Origin: Sipunculus nudus
Lineage: Eukaryota; Annelida; Sipuncula; Golfingiida; Sipunculidae
DNA length: 64,000 nt
Assembly (NCBI GenBank): GCA_026874595.1
Contig: CM049311.1
Span: 51,525,676 to 51,589,675, forward strand
Direction of reading: 5' to 3'
The notes beneath the pieces were generated by a model, which did not search any database, was not told the origin of the DNA, and was given only the letters and a program-made list of their open reading frames with translations. A program made the translations under genes and the position numbers. This document shows positions 38,838-50,068 of this stretch, piece by piece (position 1 is the first letter of the stretch; each line of letters starts with the position of its first letter).

Positions 38838-38940
38838 CTGTCGTAGCTTAGTGATAAAGCAGCCGACCACAAATCGGAAGATCATGGGTTCGATTCCCAT
38901 CAGCGGTGAACCGACTTGGGGTAACTTTTGTGTAAGTGAT
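38838..38940 (+). mobile_element. tRNA-derived SINE (family B), plus
   Basis: An A-box-like TAGCTTAGTGATAAAGC, a CCGA/TCGG anticodon-like stem and the B box GGGTTCGATTCCC, with an intact ATGGG/CCCAT T-stem, are followed by GCGGTGAACCGACTTGGG and an AT-rich tail. The acceptor stem does not pair well and the U33 equivalent is C, so a functional tRNA is unlikely. Confidence 0.75.
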
Positions 38941-39478
38941 ATGTGAAATTTCATATTTTCCCTATAATATGATATAATATAATATAACATAACATAAAAT
39001 AATGTGTGTGCTTAAGTGTTTCTTGACAAATCTTTGATCTACGTCCAGCACATTTATTTCTGAGTCTTCAGAACTTCCAAACATATATTTTTATTTCTCT
39101 GTATAGTATTTTATATACAAATATTTCTAAGAATAGAAACGTTTTTCAAATTAGATCTGATTAAAACTTACAGTTCAGAGGTCAGGAAGTGAGATACATA
39201 AGGGAATTTTGAAACACGCTGCTCGGCTGAGGATAAACAAACCGAAAACAAAGCCATCTGTCACATGCTTATTTTATGAGCATATAATAGACCAATGTCA
39301 AAATAAAGGAGGAATCTGGCGCGCTCTCTCCATGTCTAACCAATTGTATGTTTATGTCATTTTAAAACCGTATTAATATGGGTTTATATATATAACGGTA
39401 ATCCCGCACTATCGGTTGTTCAGGTGAATAGCCAATGCTCTATTCAGTGTTGTTTTGATTATACGGGCGAGATTTTAC

Positions 39479-39548
<70 letters not shown>

Positions 39549-41216
39549 AAGTCTATGTAAACCAATTGTTTATTCAAGCTCATAAAATCAGATTCAAAGT
39601 TATTTTTAATACTTTAATTAAAACACTACTGGCTAAATAGGTTTTTTTAAAGGGGCCAACTCACTTATCTGACCTAAAGGTCATCCCTTGCAGATTTTGT
39701 AAAAAATAGGCCAGAAAACGGATATGATAGCACACCGGCTGCTTCATTTGTTAATATCAACGTGTTTACAATATGTGGGGGCTCGCCAAAATAATCAAAA
39801 CAAATTCAACAAGAGCATCTGGCAGCAAGTCAGATAAGCCGAGCTTTGCAAGTGATCCTTCTACCTCCGCATATATGCAACCTACCGCCTTTGGTTACAT
39901 AGTTTTCCCGTTAGTCAACATTGCTGTGTTTCGAACATACTGTTGATAAACAAGTTCATTCATTCTTCACGATGACGTTATGAGAACTTTTCACAGCCAC
40001 AATTGTCCCTAGATCATTAATATATACACAGAAGAAGCCAAAAATCAGATAAATTCTTTTCAAAAGGTCGGTGAATGGGCACCTTTATCAACAATATTCT
40101 TCAATCAGGGCACTCCCTATTCATTCAATGCATAGCATTTGGTAGGGCTACTGTAACAAGGATGTGTTTGTCAAGATCTGTAATCTGTATTCAACTCAAC
40201 AAGAAACATGAATGGAAAATCTTGTCATACATTCTTAATTGGATAGATCACCTAAACAACTACTTTATGTAACAAAATACAGGAGCTGCGATTAAAACAA
40301 GTTTTTTTTTATATCTTTAATAGCTATATACACAAATTATTTCCGCTTCCGAACAGTTATATATTCATGAAAACGTAAGAAGGTCACGCCTTCATTAGTG
40401 CTTTGTTGGAGGAGTGCCTGTGAGTTATCAGAGTAAATGTCGAATTTCACTTTTTCTTCAGAAAGATATATTGAGGTCAGCTTACATCAACAGCTCATAT
40501 CTCGACTGACGCAATTTATCAATTTTTAAAAGATCCATAAACTCGTACTCTAGGGGAGCTTACGAAAACGTGGGACCTCTAATCGCTGACGAGTTCGGTT
40601 CTTTTATAAATGTCTTTAAGGACATTTAAAGGCAAAAGGCACCGAGATTAAAGTCAATTAATTAATCCCTGCAGAAGAAAACTATCTATAGATATAATAT
40701 AATTTGATTTGGAAATTTGTCTATATTTGCCATGAAAACAAAATCAATTTGAATTGTGCTGTAAAGAATGATTTTGTTAATAAGAAAAGAAAAAAAAGGT
40801 CAAAGAAGCCCCTAGGAAATGTCAACAGAATGGGGCAATCCCGGAAAATCAATAAAAATACCAGAGAAGATCATATAATGTAATTGCATGTCAAGTTTTA
40901 TTTTGTGAAATGATAATGATTTATGTCCAATGCTATTACACAACTAATTCAACAAAATCTATATGACATATATGAAGAAAAAAATGTTGTGTAAGCCTCT
41001 AAGGGTAGTTTTTATCACCTCAACGAAATAAGGAACGGAATTAAATCAAATTACACGGAGAAAATATCTAATGAAAACCCTCGTCTTGGTCGGATAATCA
41101 ATTTAAGTTTTATCGTCACATCTGGTGAAAGCAGATTCTAAGAAAACAACGAGTCCTCGAAAATTCGGTATTTTTTCAGTATTAGTCATATATATATATA
41201 TATAAATAAATGTCAA
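38941..41216. other. AT-rich DNA with (AT)n tract
   Basis: An (AT)n microsatellite lies at 39481-39546. The rest shows no repeat family or supported exon. Confidence 0.55.
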
Positions 41217-42304
41217 TGTCAAGGCCCAGAACCCGATCTGGACTAATCGGCGTTTGGTCCAGTCCAAATCCCGATCGGAATATAGTCCGGCCTAAACCCC
41301 GATCAGGATCTGGTCTGGACCAGTCAACGATTGGTCCAAACCAGATGCCGATCGCGATTTGGTCCGGCCTAAACCCTGATCATTAACTTGAAGGAAAGAG
41401 AATGAGTTCCTGTCCGAACTTATTAAATTCAGGTCAGCCCAGACCTATATTCAGAGCATGCCTATGTCCCTGACAGGATGTCTGAAATTATAACTTAATT
41501 AGTAATGTAACAAGTATTTAGTTTTTTGTCAGTGTTAATTATTCTACATAATTATATCTGTTATATCTATATTATAACTAAACTAATATTTAATTTGAAT
41601 TAATTGAGTAATTATATTTATTATAATTATTTTTCAAGTCCTTGTATTTTTTTTTTCAAGTTTAATTAGTATTTCCAGTATTTTCAACATATCGTTTATT
41701 CAATTTTTAAATAACAATAGTTTAAGCTGACTCGCTGTGTATATAAGAGTATATATTTGATGCCTTTTGTAGGTAGAATAAATTGTTAGGTGGATGACAT
41801 ATATAAGACATTAAGTATCATATGAAGTTTTTGGTCCCTAGATTTCAAATATGGATATTCTTAATTTGATTCGACTCATGAACAGCTTACATTCAAGTGA
41901 ACAATCCTGATTTCATTAAAACCAACAATTTATAACTTCTTTTATCAAAATTTTCAACAATACATACGTATATAATTATATTCTTATTACATAAATTAAT
42001 ATATATATAAAATGGATTTTTTCACACAACTTGGTTATTATGTTCATGTATTAACCTTATGGAATATAATGTTTACACCAAAAGCCTGCTCTAGTCTGCC
42101 ATGGAATCTCAATCAGGAACTGGTCCAGACTAGATCCCGATCGGGGTTTAGGCTAGACTGAATCCCGATTGGGATTTGGTCTGGACCAATCGGGTATTGG
42201 ACCAGTCCAGATCCCGATCGAGATTAGATCTGGATCAGAGCTGGACCAGATCCCGATCGGGGTTTAGGCCGGACTAAATCCCGATCGGGATCTGGGCCTT
42301 GACA
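41217..42304. mobile_element. 1.09-kb foldback element with long repetitive TIRs
   Basis: The left end TGTCAAGGCCCAGA and right end TCTGGGCCTTGACA are inverted. Homology extends about 170-210 bp inward on each side (41217-41390 and 42095-42304). Both arms are built from shorter repeats of CCCGATCGGGAT, GG(T)CCGGCCTAAACCCCGATC and TGGTCCAGAC. The central 700 bp is AT-rich and has no open frame. It sits beside AT microsatellite on both sides; a TGTCAA/TTGACA pair just outside each end obscures any target duplication. Long, internally repeated TIRs fit foldback-type elements. No autonomous partner is present. Confidence 0.8.
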
Positions 42305-42316
42305 TATATATATATT

Positions 42317-42371
<55 letters not shown>

Positions 42372-42378
42372 ATATATA
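42305..42378. repeat. (AT)n microsatellite
   Basis: Alternating AT abutting the right end of the foldback element. Confidence 0.95.
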
Positions 42379-45005
42379 CCAGCACATCGCCCTGACTCCG
42401 CACTGCTTCACCTCTAGACTCCTTCATCTTCCCTGCCGGGCCACGGGCATACCACGTTGCCATGCAGCATACAGAATCTCCCCTAAGAATGATTGTCCGT
42501 ATAACTTAAAGCTTTATCCCCTAACCGTTTGTGCTGATACAGTTTAGACATTTTTCAATATAACATGAGGTTTTCCTACTGTACACTTGTCTTTTGTACG
42601 TGAAATAGAACATTTCTTAAAACTACAACAGTTGATTTTTTTTGGAAATCCGCGGTAAATATACAACTTATAATTTTCATTTGTTATTTTGCTATTTTCA
42701 TGCCAGTCTAGTTTCATCCTAAATGCGACAGATCACAATGAACACAGAGTAACCTAATTTAATGAACACAGAGTAACCTAATTTAATCGTAGGATAAACA
42801 GACACTGACTCAGTAATTAGAGTAAACGGGTACATACCTGCCTCTGTTTCACGGGTCAGCTTCAACACATGAGTTAGGAACCAATTTAAATGAACTCAGC
42901 AAGACGTTTAACTCTACACAAAGATACTACCAGAGTGAAATACCAAAACAATGAACTGTTAAGGTTTTGGATAAACGAATGATCGATGAAAAATGCTCCA
43001 AAATGTGAAAGTGTCCGGCAGTCAAATTTTCAAACCTCCGATCTGTCATTGATGCATGCATTAGCGTCCGCATAAAATCTAGCTCAAGTTTAAGACCTTC
43101 GGGTCCTACACCTATTAATATTGGACAAGGGTGTCTACCTGACACTTACATCATACTGCATCAAACCCATTAATATCCTTGGTCTCAAAGTTGGGAAAAG
43201 ATCCCGGAGAGATATGGGCAAAACTAGATGTTCCAATAAATGCGACGGCTAATTTGCAGTTATTTGCTTAGTCCAATGCAAAATGGTCAAAGGCTCCGGG
43301 GCGACCGATACTTCTCCAGTATTAACAAAAAAGATCCAATGGTCATTAAAGTACAAAGCAAATACTTCCTGCGACGGTAATGTGCTGTTCCCCCATTAAG
43401 GAACCAGTTTAACACATCTAAGCTATCATAAGCCACGGAATGGCCTGCAAAACACATAATTTATTTAAAATATAGGAAGATACTGTGCGATTTAACGAAC
43501 GTGCAAGAATGCTTTCTCTGCATTTCAGTAGAGACTAGCGACTTTCCGTCCAGCATAAATTTGACTACGATTCTGTCTTGAATCAACAATCAAGAAACTT
43601 TAATTAAAATAAATGAATCACTCAAAAAGCATAATAGGATAGATGTACGCATCGCTAAGCGATCAGTGGAACAAATGCCCATTCCCCCCCCCCCCCCCCA
43701 ACATGCAACAGAGCGACGATAGATAATTGGCTATCGAGTTTACGAACTTTGAAATAAAGCCAACTTGAAGGATAAACATACGCTGCAAATCTATCATCTA
43801 GGATAAATATTGTGTCTTAATTGAAGCTTTTATACAAAAATCCGCCATATAGGAGATAAAGCAAAAAGGGAAATGACAAAGAGAAAAAAAAAGATAAACC
43901 TTCCTGTCCCCTAGGGGGGGGGTCTTAATTAACTGTGCCCACTCCTAAACTTTTTATACTCTCAGACAAGTTCGTGTTAGATTGAATTATTTTCCTCAAA
44001 TATCAATAACCAGTTGAAAAACCTGTTAACCGGGTCTTTTTATCGGGTTTCGGGGGATGTATTAAATGAAATGAAGACTGTTGGCTCAATTTTTTTTATT
44101 TAAAAAATTAAAACAAAATATAGTTTTTCATCGGGGTACTGTCCCAATAAGGTATGTACAAATATTTCACATTTATTTTTTGGTGCTGTGCCTGTGGCAA
44201 GAACTTCATACAACTGTATTGTTACCTTGAAGACCTGGTCAGTGATGATGTTTTCATTTGCGAACCAGAGTTGAGTTGGCGGGTGCATTCAGATTTTCGA
44301 AGATCTTTGAATTGTTATTTATATTAATATTTTAAGACTACAAAGGATTGAAGTAAGTAAGATATAAAAGATAAATGCATGTTTAAGGCCAGAAGGTTGT
44401 TCCTGAAGGGAAAAAGCGGGAATATGCAAACCTCGTTAGTCGCAAAAGCGGATCCAGGGTTTGGGGCGGGTGTCTAGATAGTTCCTTGGATAGTTTACGT
44501 TAAACAACTAATTCAAGAATTGTTGAAGATATAAATACAAGGTGATAGTGCAGCGACACTTGTTTTGTTCCTTTCAACATTATGCAAAAGGATTACCTGT
44601 ATGAATTGGGAGATTACTCATTTGTGCTGACTTAATAAATGAGTGCCAAGGGATTGAGAGTCACATGTTTTTTCATATTTACTGACCATGCAAGCGGGTA
44701 AGTGATTGGGTCAAATGTCAGACCAAACATGCTTTAATCCGTCACTGACAATTAGGTTATTCACATGCAAAATAGTCCTTAATCCTGCGCTGGAGGTAGC
44801 CAACAAGGGTGACTAAAATGTTAAATATTTCTGAGAGTACATTTTTAGTCACCAACCCATGTATGCACTTGGGTGGGTATTCTAAGCTCAGTTTGATCTG
44901 TGTCTTTAACAGGGAGAAGACCCATTAGTATCTTGGGTATCCAATTCTTCAAGACAAAATTCTCTTATGATAAGTTAATTGCATAAAGTTCCAGTATAAA
45001 TATGT
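42379..45005. other. Unique DNA, small repeats, no firm gene
   Basis: A 24-bp direct duplication (ATGAACACAGAGTAACCTAA plus TTTA) lies at about 42738-42785. A poly-C run is at 43684-43699. A minus frame at 42927-43145 and an ATG-started minus frame at 44100-44288 look protein-like but lack a clear acceptor/donor pair. A strong GTCTTTAACAG acceptor near 44911 is followed by two open frames of about 22 codons. Confidence 0.4.
44625..44830 (+). repeat. Dispersed repeat, copy 2
   Basis: Direct-strand counterpart of 24430-24600: GAGTGCCAAGGGATTGAGAG, TCACATG, TTTACTGACC and CCTTAATCCTGCGCTGGAGG in the same order. Confidence 0.65.
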
Positions 45006-45411
45006 CTATATAAACCTTAAAAAACGGGACCAGTACACAAAGCATTGTCGCCGCTTATTATACATATTTGCTGCTTCTGTCATGGCGTTTATGAGCAGGA
45101 CGACCCGTGCTTTCCTAGACCAAAATAAACAACAACTTAAGTAAAATACACTTAACAGTTGCCAATGTTGCAGTTGTATTGAAATAAGATACTTTTGCCA
45201 TGTTGAAGTTTTAATTTCATCCCATCCGTGAAACTTTTTATAAGTATTATATATAGTTACATTTACAAGGTATTTGACATCCGAGTAATATTTCTGTTTG
45301 AAGAAGAGAAACTTCCAATAAAATAAAATAAAATAAAAACCCAAGTATTTACCCATGTGCTGAAATAGCACGCAGAGTTCCAAGATATAAATCTTGGACG
45401 CGGGAAGCCAT
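45006..45411 (-). CDS. Hypothetical small gene, three-exon model
   Basis: On the minus strand an ATG in good context (AAAATGG, 45409-45411) opens a 59-nt stretch ending at CATGG|GTAAAT (45353). A good acceptor (CTCTTCTTCAAACAG) starts a 27-nt micro-exon (45267-45293) ending CCTT|GTAAAT. A third acceptor (TTTATTTTGGTCTAG) starts 45114, and the frame closes at TAG 45006-45008. The joined lengths (59+27+109) stay in frame and give about 64 residues, starting MASRVQDLYLGTLRAIS. No family is recognised. The micro-exon is optional, as exon 1 also joins exon 3 in frame. This is a model from splice signals; unspliced frames over the same DNA also exist. Confidence 0.25.
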
Positions 45412-45753
45412 TTTCTGTGACAGAAACATCAAGGAGTAAGGAATCCTTCAGCGGGGGACGGTTTCCTTGTAGAACAGGCTTATCACGCACGGTATTTGAA
45501 TTCCACGCTGCCTCATAATACGACCGAATTTATAATTCATTTTAATAAAGAGCTTTTATCTGAGAGAAATGACCATGTTCTCGGTTCAAATCATGATCGT
45601 AGAACAGGTGGCCTTTAGGTTCGGGACACCCTGTCGGTTTAGATGTCGTCTCATCTACCAGCGCATTACCTTTTAACATGATATGTCTAATCAGTGGCAG
45701 TATAAAAGCTTGCCTAATTAATCACATTATCTTACATTGCTCCTGTGGCCCTG

Positions 45754-46738
45754 ATCCACAGTGAGTGAAGTATCACGATACGTATCACACTGGAAAGAGT
45801 CGGCTATAAATAAAATAGACATAATCCACAGTGAGTGAAGTATCATGATACGTATCACACTGGAAAGAGTCGGCTATAAATAAAATAGACATAATCCACA
45901 GTGAGTGAAGTATCATGATACGTATCACACTGGAAAGAGTCGGCTATAAATAAAATAGATATAATCGACAGTGAGTGAAGTATCATGATACGTATCACAC
46001 TGGAAAGAGTCGGCTATAAATAAAATAGACATAATCCACAGTGAGTGAAGTATCATGATACGTATCACACTGGAAAGAGTCGGCTATAAATAAAATAGAC
46101 ATAATCCACAGTGAGTGAAGTATCATGATACGTACATATCACACTGGAAAGAGTCGGCTATAAATAAAATAGATATAATCCACAGTGAGTGAAGTATCAT
46201 GATACGTATCACACTGGAAAGAGTCGGCTATAAATAAAATAGACATAATCCACAGTGAATGAAGTATCATGATACGTATCACACTGGAAAGAGTCGGCTA
46301 TAAATAAAATAGATATAATCGACAGTGAGTGAAGTATCATGATACGTATCACACTAGAAAGAGTCGGCTATAAATAAAATAGATATAATCGACAGTGAGT
46401 GAAGTATCATGATACGTACGTATCACACTGGAAAGAGTCGGCTATAAATAAAATAGATATAATCCACAGTGAGTGAAGTATCATGATACGTATCACACTG
46501 GAAAGAGTCGGCTATAAATAAAATAGACATAATCCACAGTGAGTGAAGTATCATGATACGTATCACACTGGAAAGAGTCGGCTATAAATAAAATAGACAT
46601 AATCCACAGTGAGTGAAGTATCATGATACGCATCACACTGGAAAGAGTCGGCTATAAATAAAATAGATATAATCCACAGTGAGTGGATTATCACGATACG
46701 TATCACACTGGAAAGAGTCGGCTATAAACGGAATTGAC
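45754..46738. repeat. 70-bp satellite array, 14 copies
   Basis: Fourteen near-identical units carry ATCCACAGTGAGTGAAGTAT, CATGATACGTATCACACTGG, AAAGAGTCGG and CTATAAATAAAATAGAC. Two units have 4-bp insertions within the palindromic stretch (about 46133 and 46416). First and last units are the most diverged. Every unit contains two overlapping perfect palindromes, GTATCATGATAC and TGATACGTATCA, and a TATAAATA motif. No hammerhead core could be found. Confidence 0.95.
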
Positions 46739-47490
46739 ATAATCCTGTAATTAATTTATAAAGGTATTTTTATCATAATCACATTAAATGAAGAATCCTT
46801 CCATTATCATTCAACCGGAGAACTGCGATATAATTAATACTGTTTTTGTATCAAATCTTACATGTTTAATCAATGGATTGAGTAGGTAAAATATGATTTA
46901 AATAACCCCGTATTTGCCATGATCCTCCGTCTAAATGCTATATAGTATCTAAACACTGATGGAACAATTAAATATTGCTGATCCAAAATTCTTATTAATC
47001 AAACAGCAGATATTCAGGATTATCACAGGCCGTGAATATTTGTACTTAATAAATATGGTCCTGTTTGACACTGCAGGAACATAGGGACAGGATGTATTTG
47101 GCAGAATACCGAGGCGGTTCCCGTTGGGATCGAGGGAGGGAGACCATTAAAGCTGATGTAGACTCAGCAGGAAGACTAACGACATGAGCCGCCTTGTCAG
47201 CCGCGGCCTGCTTTAATGGATAGCCAGCTCGAAGTGTCTTTAAACAAGCATTACATGCAGGTGACATTTACAAAATGAACGAACTACGTTTAAAGTAAGC
47301 ATTCAACTAAGTGAAAATATAAATATCCCAGATTCATTTTAGGAACCAGTAAAATATTAAAGACTCTGTGTACTGCGTATGCAACAAAAGACTGTTTTGA
47401 CTCTGGTATTTATCTGGCATTACAAATACATTGATTCACACGATATCAAATAAGCCCACCTGTGACCTAAGTGCTTCTTCCTCTTTACAG
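46739..47490. other. Unique DNA; balanced-composition block at 46960-47270
   Basis: The block is GC-richer than its surroundings. It is open on the minus strand for 73 codons (47046-47267, ATG start, Cys/Ala/Ser-rich), and also contains motifs such as CAGCCGCGGCCTGC and GCTTTAATGG. It may be an exon or a regulatory element; I cannot decide. Confidence 0.35.
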
Positions 47491-47667
47491 ACGGATTCTG
47501 TCGTCTCAGTACTCAATAGTGAGGTGTTTTTATCAAGGGATATAGACCGTTTTAAAATCACCTGTGGTCTATACGATACACCTGAATGTTTTATAATAAC
47601 TGTTTTGACAACAAAGCAGCACCATGCGTTTATACCCGTTTCTGTTTTCACCAAATCTGAAATTTAA
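47491..47667 (+). CDS. Candidate terminal exon, unknown protein
   Basis: An excellent acceptor (GTGCTTCTTCCTCTTTACAG, ending at 47490) is followed directly by a 58-codon open frame in phase 0, closing at TAA 47665-47667. The residues alternate hydrophobic and polar in a beta-strand-like manner and include FKITCGLYDTPECF, vaguely like a fragment of an extracellular beta-sandwich, but this is not enough to assign a domain. No nearby polyadenylation signal is obvious. Confidence 0.35.
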   Translation, partial: TDSVVSVLNSEVFLSRDIDRFKITCGLYDTPECFIITVLTTKQHHAFIPVSVFTKSEI

Positions 47668-47962
47668 ACCCTGTCTTAAACTGACCTGAAAGCTTATTTA
47701 TTTGACGATGCTACACAGTACCCTTTTTATTTAAACAGGGTATCTATAGTATGTGAGCCCTATATTTTAAAAGGAGTCGGGCTAGAATGCGGGGCACTTC
47801 AACTTTGTCAGACAGCATGACTCACGGGTATTTTTAATTGTAAAAGATATACCTTTTTGCATTTTTCTTCTAAAGCGAAACCGAGCTGCCCAAAAACGGC
47901 TATATCTGCGTTGATTGATTTATTAATAATATTTTCTGTTATATGAAATGCAAACACGTTTT

Positions 47963-47965
<3 letters not shown>

Positions 47966-48037
<72 letters not shown>
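47966..48037. repeat. (AT)n microsatellite
   Basis: About 70 bp of alternating AT directly upstream of an LTR fragment. Confidence 0.95.
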
Positions 48038-48248
48038 AGTGCTCGTTTATTGTGTGACACGGGCGTAACTCGTGTTGTTGTTACATTTTATGTTAAATCC
48101 GTACTAGTTGAACTCCCGTTGTCATGTGAGCCTTGGGTTTTCACGCCTGGTCGTTGGTCACGTGATGAGCCTGGTTTGTGTAGAGACACACGGCTATGTC
48201 TTTCTAGATAATTCCTGAAACGCGTGTTGTGCAGGAACTTATAGACTG
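48038..48248 (+). mobile_element. LTR fragment (family 1), 5' part only
   Basis: The + strand (GTGCTCGTTTATTGTGTGACACGGGCGTAA ... CTTATAGACTG, quoted in part) matches the minus-strand start of the LTRs at 4294-5108 and 51263-52086, so this copy is inverted relative to them. The first nine or so terminal bases are missing. Homology stops at about 48248, before the TATA region, where LINE sequence begins. Confidence 0.75.
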
Positions 48249-48965
48249 AAGAGCTACAATGGGAAAGACTAAAAATAAGAAGAGAGCAGGCTATATTATC
48301 AATATTTTATAATATTGTTAATGGACATGCTCCAGATTATCTGCTTAATATATTACATCAAACTCTGTCTCATGCTCAGCTCTAAAGTCTGCGAAAATCG
48401 CATTTGCTAAGGATACCGAGATTCACACGGAAAGACTGTCGCTCTTCTTTCTTTCCAACAGCCTGCAATCTTTGAAACAGTCTCACAATTCCTATAATTC
48501 AGTCTACTTCAATAATTTCTTTTGAAAAAAAAATGTTCGTGATTATTTAAAGGCTACCTCTCGAGTAATACAAAGTTATTATTGCGACTATCATCGTCAA
48601 CATGAAATAATCCTAACCCGGTTACGAATAGCTGCACGTTGCTTAAATCAATACCTATTTCCATTAGAAAGATTGATACTCCTTTATGTCAATGTAACGA
48701 GGAAGAGGAGAGCGTCCGGTATTTTTTTCTAAGTTGTCCTAAATATATTTTATATAGACGAACACTTTACCCCAACTTGACTTGTTTATTTAGAGAAACA
48801 CAGCTAGATACTCCTGTATGCATTACACAGCCAGCACATAACACCAGTAGAGATAACAAAAAAAATCATGAAAATGTTTTCAGATGGGGAACGCCTATGC
48901 AGCTCAATTAAGAATCTTTTATTAAAACAAGTTATTGATTACATTATCCGTACACGGCGCTTTGC
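48249..48965 (+). pseudogene. LINE ORF2 3' fragment, frameshifted
   Basis: Conceptual translation shows the end of a non-LTR retrotransposon polyprotein. A region like LQWERLKIRREQA and NIVNGHAPDYLL comes first, then SSFFPTACNL. After stops and frameshifts come ILTRLRIAARCLNQYLF, a Cys-rich segment (PLCQCNEEEESVRYFFLSCP, CxC ... C) and the closing VIDYIIRTRRF. At least two stops and two frameshifts (one near 48650) make it non-functional. It lacks the endonuclease and reverse transcriptase. Family likeness is to I/Jockey-type LINEs; this comes from recognising the pattern, not from a search. Confidence 0.75.
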
Positions 48966-49581
48966 TACCAGTTGACTGCATTTATTCAAAAGCTTCTTTG
49001 GTTATAGGAAAACATAGTAGTTGCAAACAAAAAATAGATATATCTTCAACCATGGTTTTAATTGTGATTGAAAAGCTCGATATGATCTTCGACATTTCAC
49101 GATTATTGTTTTATTGTATTACGCCTATCAGCATAATATATGTATATGTATCTGTGTATGTTGAATTTAAATCTGTATTAACGTATTTTATGCATCTGTA
49201 TATATCTCAACGTGTGTTAATATATGTGCACTTTTCCAATCTGATCATTTGTATATACATATATTCGTTCATGATAATTTTTCACTTTCTTTTTATTTCT
49301 ATGCAGGAGAGCATTTGCATTAGCCTTATCGGCTACTTTGTTATCCTGTTGATAACTAATTTTTAGGTTCGCTCACGCCTCTGTAGGATCTTCTTCCATG
49401 TTAGCGATCATGGTATCTATACCCATGTGTTGTTGCCAAGGTTTATAATGAGAAGTTTCAATAATGACGAATGCCAATTTGCATATCAATAAGTTTATGC
49501 AAAATACTCAAACATATATATTTTTACATGGGTGGTACAACTAGTTACAAAAACTAATCCAAGACATTCTTCATTACTCAG
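48966..49581. other. Probable LINE 3' UTR and AT-rich flank
   Basis: A 143-codon frame (48935-49366) begins in the LINE tail with TTG and is almost entirely Ile/Tyr/Phe/Ser/Leu, as AT-rich DNA would give. It is not called a gene. Confidence 0.5.
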
Positions 49582-49791
49582 TTGGTGGCGTTCGGTAGTC
49601 TGCAGGAATGGAGGAAACCAAAGGAGCCGGAGAAAATTACCGACTTTGGGCCAGCAACAACAAACCCACTCTCATCTCAGGTCGACGCCGGAAAAACCGC
49701 CGAGCGTTTTACCCCTCGACTGTCCAGCCGTTATCAGAGCGACACGCTCTATATAATACTAAAAATGGATCCAAAGGGCATGAAAGTGTAA
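49582..49791 (+). CDS. Candidate terminal exon, unknown protein
   Basis: An acceptor (ATTCTTCATTACTCAG, ending 49581) is followed by a 69-codon frame in phase 0 closing at TAA 49789-49791. The stop overlaps an AATAAA polyadenylation signal. Codon use is balanced and GC content exceeds the background. The translation is hydrophilic, with EWRKPKEPEKITDFGPA and FTPRLSSRYQSDTLYIIL segments that look like a real protein C-terminus. A second possible acceptor is TCTGCAG at 49606. No family recognised. Two other frames are also open for part of the block. Confidence 0.4.
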   Translation: MVAFGSLQEWRKPKEPEKITDFGPATTNPLSSQVDAGKTAERFTPRLSSRYQSDTLYIILKMDPKGMKV

Positions 49792-49964
49792 ATAAAATTT
49801 AGTGTGGACCGGAATGCACGGATCCTCAGACTGCCGTACAACTTCAGCCAGTCATCCAGGTTAAAAGCTAGGTCAATGAAAGGGATATTAGTGCCAAAAT
49901 TTCCTTGCATTTTCTTCTGGGAACGGCATGTGTCATCTTCAAAGCATTTTTTATATGCCATAAA
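49749..49964 (-). other. Minus-strand exon-like frame, uncertain
   Basis: After an acceptor-like TTTTATTCTTTCCTCGAAG the minus strand is open through ATG 49961 to TAG 49749, with ordinary composition (for example FIDLAFNLDDWLKLYGSLR). The + strand is open over the same bases, and no donor or polyadenylation signal was found, so it is not called coding. Confidence 0.2.
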
Positions 49965-50068
49965 TGACTTCGAGGAAAGAATAAAACGTCACCATGGGCT
50001 ATATTTATTCACGTCAGACACTCAGCCTCCTACCAGAACTAGGACATCGACTCTCTTTTTGATTTCAG

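Noticed and set aside
38838-38915. Possible functional tRNA gene
   Set aside because: The T-arm is good but the acceptor stem does not pair and the anticodon loop is atypical; sequence continues into a SINE body shared with the neighbouring inverted copy.
45754-46738. CRISPR-like array or hammerhead-ribozyme satellite
   Set aside because: The units are contiguous with no variable spacers, and no CUGANGA/GAAA hammerhead core could be found on reading the + unit.
48935-49366. 143-codon + frame, the longest outside tandem arrays
   Set aside because: Begins with TTG in the LINE tail and has the hydrophobic, AT-codon composition expected of AT-rich noncoding DNA; no membrane-protein family recognised.
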